From Polysphondylium violaceum (Eukaryota > Evosea > Eumycetozoa > Dictyosteliales > Dictyosteliaceae), in the NCBI GenBank assembly GCA_000277445.1, contig AJWJ01000009.1:46504-110503 (forward strand): a stretch of 64,000 bases of DNA, given 5' to 3'. Positions within the stretch are counted from its first letter, which is position 1, and each line of letters begins with the position of its first letter. Below the pieces are notes generated by a model. That model saw nothing but the letters and a program-made list of their open reading frames with translations. It made no database searches and was not told where the DNA came from. Of this stretch, positions 58,205-64,000 are shown piece after piece. The translations under genes were made by a program, and so were the position numbers.

Positions 58205-58526
58205 TTCCTCCTATAGTAGTGATACAAGTATAGCAATGACCTTGATCAAATAATCTTTCATAGACTCTTTTCCCCTGAAAAAAAAATTTTTTAATTTAAA
58301 AAAAATTAAAAAAATCAAATGAAAAAAAATATCTAATAATAAAATAACTGATTTATTAAATGATTACCACAGTAATCAGATTTACTTAGTTTCTTGAAAT
58401 CACAGGATTGATAGGACACACATTTTAACATTGAATTTTTTTTTTCAGCTGGTGACACAACCCCACACATTTTTTAAATTTTTTAAAAAATTCATAATTG
58501 TAAATATTCGCAGACAGAGATAAAGA
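58205..58526. other. Divergent promoter between FHA/macro and MYDGF genes
   Basis: AT-rich, but minus-strand stretches near 58205..58280 and 58360..58430 look protein-like (see findings). Their joining is unresolved. Confidence 0.4.
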
Positions 58527-59116
58527 ATGAGATCATTAGATATATTGTTGATTGCTATCGTATCACTATTATCAGTTGTAGCAGTATCCGCATCGGTTGA
58601 TAAAGAATTTGATATTAAACCACTTACTACCATACAAACTGTTGAGCTTAAAGGAGTATGTCATTCTAATTATAAGCAAGCACTGTTCGTATTATTAATC
58701 AAAGTATTCATCTATCTAGGATCATGGTCATTGTACATTTAGTTATCAAGCTTCAGGTGGCACAAATGAAAGATGGATGATGTCGTTAGAAGAAAATGAT
58801 GATGGAACTGTGTATTGTGCCATTGGACGACCAAACCCACCTAGTTATTTATTGTTTTCTCATTTTTCAGCTACTCTGGTGCCTTTATCTGGCAAATCTA
58901 AAAAGAAGTCTTTTACTGCTAATATCATGGTATGATGATATTCTATATATTTGTTTTAGTGTCTAATTTATTAATATTTGTTATTTGTAATAATTTCAAT
59001 AGGATAACCTGGGATCAATTTTAATTAAAGATCAATATGATATTAAAGGAAATGAAGTTTTCAAAACAAACAATTTCGCTGGTAATTTAGCACTTTTAGA
59101 ATTACATTTAAATTAA
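58527..59116 (+). CDS. mydgf: Myeloid-derived growth factor (MYDGF) family protein
   Basis: 150 residues from exons 58527..58655, 58720..58929 and 59003..59116. The signal peptide is MRSLDILLIAIVSLLSVVAV. The segment GHCTFSYQASGGTNERWMMS aligns with YTCMFTYASQGGTNEQWQMS of animal MYDGF (C19orf10), and ENDDGTVYCAIGRPNPPSYL with the next conserved block. MYDGF is a small beta-sandwich secretory-pathway protein; in mammals it is secreted or retained in the ER/Golgi. In amoebae its role is unknown. I chose the acceptor at 58719 because it alone restores the conserved Cys region. Confidence 0.88.
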
Positions 59117-59182
59117 CAACATATAAATCTAAATGATATTCAAATTATAGTGTACAATAGTTATAATAGCATTTGTTTATGG

Positions 59183-59205
59183 TTGAATTGAATTGAATTG
59201 AATTG
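59183..59205. repeat. TTGAA pentamer tandem repeat
   Basis: Four and a half units of TTGAA in the short spacer after MYDGF. Confidence 0.85.
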
Positions 59206-59261
59206 TTTTATTATTATCAATAGATAATAGATCTATTCGTAATGCAAACTTAATTTTTTAT

Positions 59262-59617
59262 TTAAAAATCATGATTTACATCATAAATACTTTTCTTTGT
59301 ATCGAGAATGGTTTCTGTTTTATTGGCAGCCAATGCAAGAGCAGGTTTGTGATAAATCTTGTGCAAAAATGTTCTTTCTCTTTCTTCAGAGAAATCTCTA
59401 TATATTATTGAAAAAGAAATACAAATGTATTAATATGATAGACTACCACAATTAACAATAATAGTTTTATTGATATTTACCTTTCTTCCTTCAGATTATG
59501 AATAAGATGATAGGCTGTATTTACACCAAAAGCCGATACCACAGCAACGTTTGTCCAAACGACTAAATCTTCATTTGGAAAGATTGTGCTTCTTAATAAC
59601 TTGTAAATCTTTGACAT
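59262..59617 (-). CDS. Small single-span protein, uncharacterised
   Basis: 90 residues from exons 59481..59617 and 59262..59397 (GTAAAT...TATAG). It begins MSKIYKLLRSTIFPNEDLVV, then a hydrophobic stretch (VWTNVAVVSAFGVNTAYHLI), then a polar, charged tail with helical character. The basic hydroxylated N-terminus followed by one membrane span is the shape of small respiratory-chain or inner-membrane subunits. I do not recognise a family. Confidence 0.55.
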
Positions 59618-60075
59618 CTTGTATTATGTGTGTGTTTTTGGCAAACTGGAAAAATCAATACTATGGCTCCACTATTTATATTTCATTTGAAATTATTATT
59701 ATAGAATTAGTATCTTCTTTTTTTGGTTTTTAGTAATTGTTCAAGATTTTTGTTTGAAATGAATTTTTTCCTTTTTAGGTACAAAAAAAAAAAAAAAAAC
59801 TAAATTTAGAAAATCTGAAATTTACTTAAAATAGGTGAACGATTAAAATTTTTTTTGGTTGATTCTAATAACGTAAAATGTTACATATATTTGGAATTTT
59901 CTCTTGATCAAGTATTTTGTTTTCTTTAAAGCGATTGTGATTTGATATTAATGAAATGAAGGTGGCAAAAGAAACAAAACTAACACCGATATGCCTAAAG
60001 CTAAAGCTATAATTATTGAGCATATTTAAATCTTACTGATAAAACTCTGATTTAATTTAATATTCTCAATAGTTG
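59618..60075. other. Spacer
   Basis: AT-rich, nothing recognised. Confidence 0.4.
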
Positions 60076-60250
60076 GGGCCTAGATTGGCTTTAAGCGGCG
60101 CGTCCTCCTTTACAGAGGTAGACCATTCATAGATCCAAAAAATAAATTAGAGGGGTCTTAAAAAAGTCAGTAAACAGCAAAATATTCATATGTGTGGGAG
60201 CCACGAGATCTTTCTCCGAGCTCCTAGGGTTGGAAAATCTCATAACCTGA
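60076..60250 (-). pseudogene. Decayed fragment of the 60700..61619 gene
   Basis: This stretch repeats the 3' part of the gene immediately to the right, on the same strand. Shared blocks include AGTAAACAGCAAAAT (60700s copy: TGTAAACAGCAAAAT), AGATCTTTCTCC and CTCCTAGGGTTGG. A deletion of about 20 nt lies between two CTC repeats, and there are frame breaks and stops. It is a non-functional duplicate. Confidence 0.75.
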
Positions 60251-60323
60251 GGAAAAATTTCACCCTAAGCTGAATCTAAATGTTATAATTTTAATATGAA
60301 AAAACTTTTAATCATACAATTCT

Positions 60324-60379
60324 GTTTTTTTTTTTTTTATGAAAAAAGGTGTTGTTTTTTTTTTTTTTATGAAAAAAGG
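60324..60379. repeat. Direct repeat of 26 bp, then an 8 bp hairpin
   Basis: The unit 60324..60349 (G, poly-T, ATGAAAAAAGG) recurs exactly at 60354..60379. It is followed by AGGAAACC-TGT-GGTTTCCT at 60377..60395, a perfect hairpin. Confidence 0.85.
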
Positions 60380-60699
60380 AAACCTGTGGTTTCCTAATGT
60401 GAAGAAAATTTCCAATCAAAACTTTTCAAATTGCGCAAAGTCCAAAAGTAACGGAATTATACTGTTCCAAGTTTTCGGACAACAAACTCGGGTGTATCTG
60501 ATTCAATGATCAAAATTATATGGATTTATATACAATAGTGTTATGGCATTGGTAAAATTATAAGATGGATGTTGATTATTAACATGAAAAAAAAATTGAA
60601 TAAACAATAACATTAAAAACATTTATTAAAAGAAAATTTTTTTTTAAAAAAAAAAAGGTAAATGGACACCCCACTACCACAGTTTGAAGTTAAATTTAA

Positions 60700-61619
60700 T
60701 CAGAATTGATTTTGATTAAAGTTAAAGTTGTTCTGAACACTATATCTTGTTTCTCTGTAGAATCTCTTTGATTGGGTTGCAGCGGCACTGCCTTTGGCGC
60801 ATCCCAGACCATCCATATATCCAAAAGAAATAGTGTTGGAGTTTTCTTTAAAAAGTCTGTAAACAGCAAAATACTCATAATTATGTGAGCCACTAGATCT
60901 TTCTCCAAGCTCTCTGACACTAAAATATTCTCCTAGGGTTGGATAAGAAAAATATTCTCTCATCTCTTTACCTGGGGGGTACAGGTGAGTGTTAAAAGGT
61001 CTATCTTGGTAGTATTTAACACAATGGGTACGATAATCAACATTCACACCCCAGTCTTTAATGCCTACATCGACTTTTATTTCATTGGATATTTGGGCTA
61101 AATTTAAAGTTAGTAAACATATTTTTAATAAGTGAGCGTTGGAGCTTAAATTTGTTTTCATCAACAGCTTTGACTACTACTTCAACTAAATCCTGATTTT
61201 TAATATCTGAAGAAGGAGACATATATAAAAGTTCACCGAATCGAACGTTTGATTTAAATTTTGAAAAAGATTTAAAAAAGCATCTTGATGTCTTGTTATT
61301 GACGATTATCTTTGGCAGTGTTGTTCTGGTTTTTGAATAGACACCGACAATGAAGATTGTTATGTTTATAAAAAACAAGGTATACGTTGTTATTGATGAT
61401 GAGCTTTCCACTTGCTGTTTCATAGTAAACCATAGTATCTATATAATTTTGAGAATGGAAACAAGTAAAATTTAAACCCGGTTGGTAAAAAGGGCAGGCA
61501 GTTTGAGCAAATTCACCAGCGGGAATATTTCTATATGTAATTTTTTCCATTGGAATTCTATATTCTGCAAAAACTACAGACATAGTAATGCAGAACATTA
61601 TCAAAAATATTACTTTCAT
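60700..61619 (-). pseudogene. Secreted protein gene with broken frame
   Basis: Three successive segments in three frames appear to belong to one secreted protein. Segment A (61619 leftwards) has a signal peptide, MKVIFLIMFCITMSVVFA, then a segment with RIPMEKITYRNIPAGEFAQ. Segment B (to about 61085) includes RFGELLYMSPSSDIKNQDLV and VEVVVKAVDENK. Segment C (61100 to 60700) includes VDYRTHCVKYYQDRPFNTH and YEYFAVYRLF. The A-B gap could be a phase-0 intron (donor GTATAC, acceptor AACAAG). B-C has an intron-like 3' end (TACTAAC...TTTAG) but no donor in the right phase, so at least one frameshift seems real. No family recognised. Confidence 0.5.
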
Positions 61620-62335
61620 TTTTAAATTTTATTTGGTTAATGATTGATGCAGTTATTTGGGTTTTTATACTCAGGTTTCCAACCAAAATCATAAAATATT
61701 TTCAAGTCACATTTCTCTTCTAGTAAACTCATAAGACGCAACTATGAAATTTTGAAAAAAATGTCTAGTAATGATGTGGGTGGGTACTTAAAAATAAAAA
61801 AGGGAGATGATTGTGGTAAATCCCTCAAAATGAAAATCAATTCCCTTTTTGTACTTTTTTACTCTGAGCTATAACTCATTAGTGTTTTCATACGGTTCAC
61901 CAAAAAAACTAACTCCCTCTTTAAGATGTAAATTGTTTGTTATTAGGGAGGGAGAAACACATTTTATAATCAAATTTACATGAGAATAAATCCAATTTTT
62001 ACTTTTTATTCTGAGTTTTAATACGTTGACCATAAAAAATTAACTCCCTCTCATAAGTTCACCCCTTTTTTACAATTTATATTTATTGAAAATAAAAAGT
62101 AATTTCACACCACAAATAAATTATTTCTCAAAAAATTAAATCACCACCCTTTCTCAACAAATCCTAAAAACTTTTTCATTATGGCTATTTGAGATAAAAA
62201 TTTTATATTGTATCTTAACTATTTTCATCAAATTATATTAAAAAAAATAGTAATGACAAACATAAAAAGACAAATAAAAACTATAGTAAGTTTTAAAAAT
62301 ATAATAATAATTTGAATCATTTGAATAATTATTAA
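61620..62335. other. Spacer with TCCCTC repeats
   Basis: About 700 bp of AT-rich sequence. The phrase AACTCCCTCT with flanking AAAATTA-type words recurs near 61910 and 62040. Nothing else seen. Confidence 0.4.
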
Positions 62336-64000
62336 TTCCCATTGAAGTTTTTTAAAAATATTGCCCTCTTTCGATCAAAAAAAAAAAATTTGGTTTCCTT
62401 TATGATTACTCCAATTTTAATTATTTTGATGATAACAGTACTATCCAACTTCAAAAAGATAGAGTGGAGTGATTTCGAATTAAGTGATAGTTATAATTCT
62501 TTTCAGGAAGAGCCACATTATGTAAATTCGAATGGAACCCATTGGATATGGATCGGGAATCCTAATGGTTATAATTTATACCCACTCTTGCAACATTTTC
62601 CTCCTGAATTAACTATTTATTTTCAATCTGGGGTTTGGGTTGATACCCGATCCCAACCCCTTACACAATCAAAACCAAATTTCACTATTTCAAATGATTT
62701 TAGCGATCAAACCATTGTAAAATTTTATCAAGACAACTACGACAAGATTGTGAATAGAGACGTTATTTCTCCTTATTGTCTTGTAACTTTCAACGAGTTT
62801 TCAAATAATAAGTTATCTTTCAATATTGAAATGTTAGGAAACAATTGGTATGTTAACTATCCTTTAAAGGGTTTGGAAACCAAATTTAATAATATGTATT
62901 ATAGATATCTACTTGGTGATGAAGATTTTAAAATCACTGATACAAGATTATACAAAAAGAGATTAGCTGAAAAGGTTAACATCATGTCCTATGTTCCTGA
63001 TATAGCTTTGGTTTCCATTTTCCCCGTTGCAAACTCATTATTATTCATAGAGTTTGTTTGTCATTTGGTGTCTGAAAAGAATGGGAAACATTTGGCTTTG
63101 ATGAACATTATGGGTATCAATTTATGGAAAGTGAGTATGGGTAACTTTATTTCATTTTTTTCACTATACTCGGTTTCATTTCTATTGATGTTTTTAATAT
63201 CATTGTTTGCCCAAGAGGTAAGGTCCAATGCTGGTGAAATGTTTGCATTATGGTTGTTATACGGGTTATCGTTGGTATCATTTTCTTTCTTCTTCTCATT
63301 ATTCTTTTGGTCCTCAAGTAAAGCTATGGTTGGCTCATATTGTGTTGTGTTTTTGGGTTCTTCAATTATTTTAATGCTGCCAGTTTCAGGAGTACCAATT
63401 TTACCATATCTTCTTTTTTTACCTAGTTTTTCTTTTGAATATGGAATGTTTTATATTTATGGATACCAAAAGATTTATGAAAATGAAAGTTATTCCTTTG
63501 GGACTTCTTTTTTTGGCAAAATATTGTTATCTTTATTCTTTCAAACAATATTTTATTTTGTTGGTTTCATTTACTTGTATGATGTTTTGCCTAAAGAATA
63601 TGGGTACTCTAAACCATGGAACTATCCTTTTTTATATTTAAAAAGAAAACTGGGTCGTAAAACAAAGATGAGTCAAGTTGATGACTCTTTAAATTGCTCT
63701 ATAGATATTAATTCTTTTGTTGAAGATGATACTTTCGATTGCAAAAAAGAAAGAGAATTGGCTATCAAAGATGGATCCTCAATTCTAAGGTCAATAGATT
63801 TATGTAAAATTTATAAAAAAAACAAAGAAGCATTGACTGATTTTTGTTTATGTGGAAAGGAAGGTGATGTACTTGGTTTATTAGGTCCTAATGGTAAGAA
63901 TTACTAATATTCTTTTTTTTTTACATCATAATATTAATTTTAAATTTTTTTATTAGGTGCTGGTAAAACTACCTTTATTCATTTACTTTGTGGAATCTAC
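62336..64000 (+). CDS. ABC transporter, ABCA family (start missing, 3' cut by window)
   Basis: Exon 62336..63893, then an intron with GTAAGA...ATTAG and a partial exon 63957..64000. The single transmembrane half has the ABCA arrangement: first span (TPILIILMITVLSNF), a large extracellular loop with SNGTHWIWIGNPNGYNLYPL, then about six hydrophobic spans, and a nucleotide-binding domain beginning IDLCKIYKKN with Walker A GPNGAGKTTFIHLL formed across the intron. ABCA proteins move lipids. The family-like frame continues upstream to 62336, but no ATG is found where the protein should begin; a TTG sits in its place (62342) and the first in-frame ATG (62402) falls inside the first span. It may be a pseudogene or have an unseen first exon. 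Confidence 0.7.

Noticed and set aside
1-64000. CRISPR array, retrotransposon or integrated virus
   Set aside because: No spaced direct repeats, and no reverse transcriptase, integrase, transposase or capsid-like frame was found.

Overview
The window is nuclear DNA from a dictyostelid social amoeba, most likely not D. discoideum itself because the coding DNA is less AT-rich than that species. Four things point to this. AT-rich spacers and short GT-AG introns separate compact genes. Asn/Gln/Ser/Thr-rich runs and homopolymer tracts sit inside conserved proteins. Dictyostelid-specific families are present: a FNIP/LRR protein, a DdCAD-1-type adhesin (cadA), and F-box/LRR-like and G8 proteins. A full set of eukaryotic housekeeping genes is interleaved with them. 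I saw no rRNA, tRNA, CRISPR, transposon ORF or viral gene. The exact species cannot be told from this window alone.

Layout. 0-4 kb: 3' end of sys1, a frame-disrupted FNIP-repeat gene, and a secreted or anchored Ser/Asn-rich surface protein. 4-12 kb: a single-lobe EF-hand light chain, a RalGAP-beta homologue and a BBE-like FAD oxidase. 12-16.5 kb: an F-box/LRR-like protein, a decayed cadA copy, intact cadA, and a secreted DUF6748-like protein. 16.8-24.7 kb: WDR55, NSUN2/Trm4, eIF2-beta, two small uncharacterised genes and gna1. 26-31 kb: type III glutamine synthetase, a mitochondrial monothiol glutaredoxin and pinin. 31-41.6 kb: RIC1, an ankyrin-DHHC palmitoyltransferase and enhancer of polycomb. 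43-50.5 kb: an MFS transporter, a PLAC8-family protein and a large G8-domain membrane protein. 51-59.6 kb: a PP2A B55-type subunit, a CHCHD2/10 protein, a membrane PHP phosphoesterase, an FHA-PBZ-macro DNA-repair-like protein, MYDGF and a small membrane protein. 60-64 kb: a degenerate zone with a pseudogene fragment, a frame-broken secreted protein, and an ABCA transporter that lacks an ATG and runs off the window.

These genes do not form a pathway. Several touch the same cell systems: Golgi and vesicle traffic (SYS1, RIC1, DHHC enzyme), RNA and ribosome biology (NSUN2, WDR55, eIF2-beta, pinin), mitochondria (glutaredoxin, CHCHD) and the cell surface (cadA, G8, PLAC8, ABCA). Most introns were rebuilt by hand from GT/AG sites, reading phase and family alignment. 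In nearly all multi-exon genes the exon lengths sum to a whole number of codons.

The observations most worth checking are a protein whose macro domain appears circularly permuted behind FHA and PBZ modules, a collapsed cadA copy beside the intact gene, several perfect inverted repeats in spacers, ATG-only first exons, and the run of broken genes at the right end.
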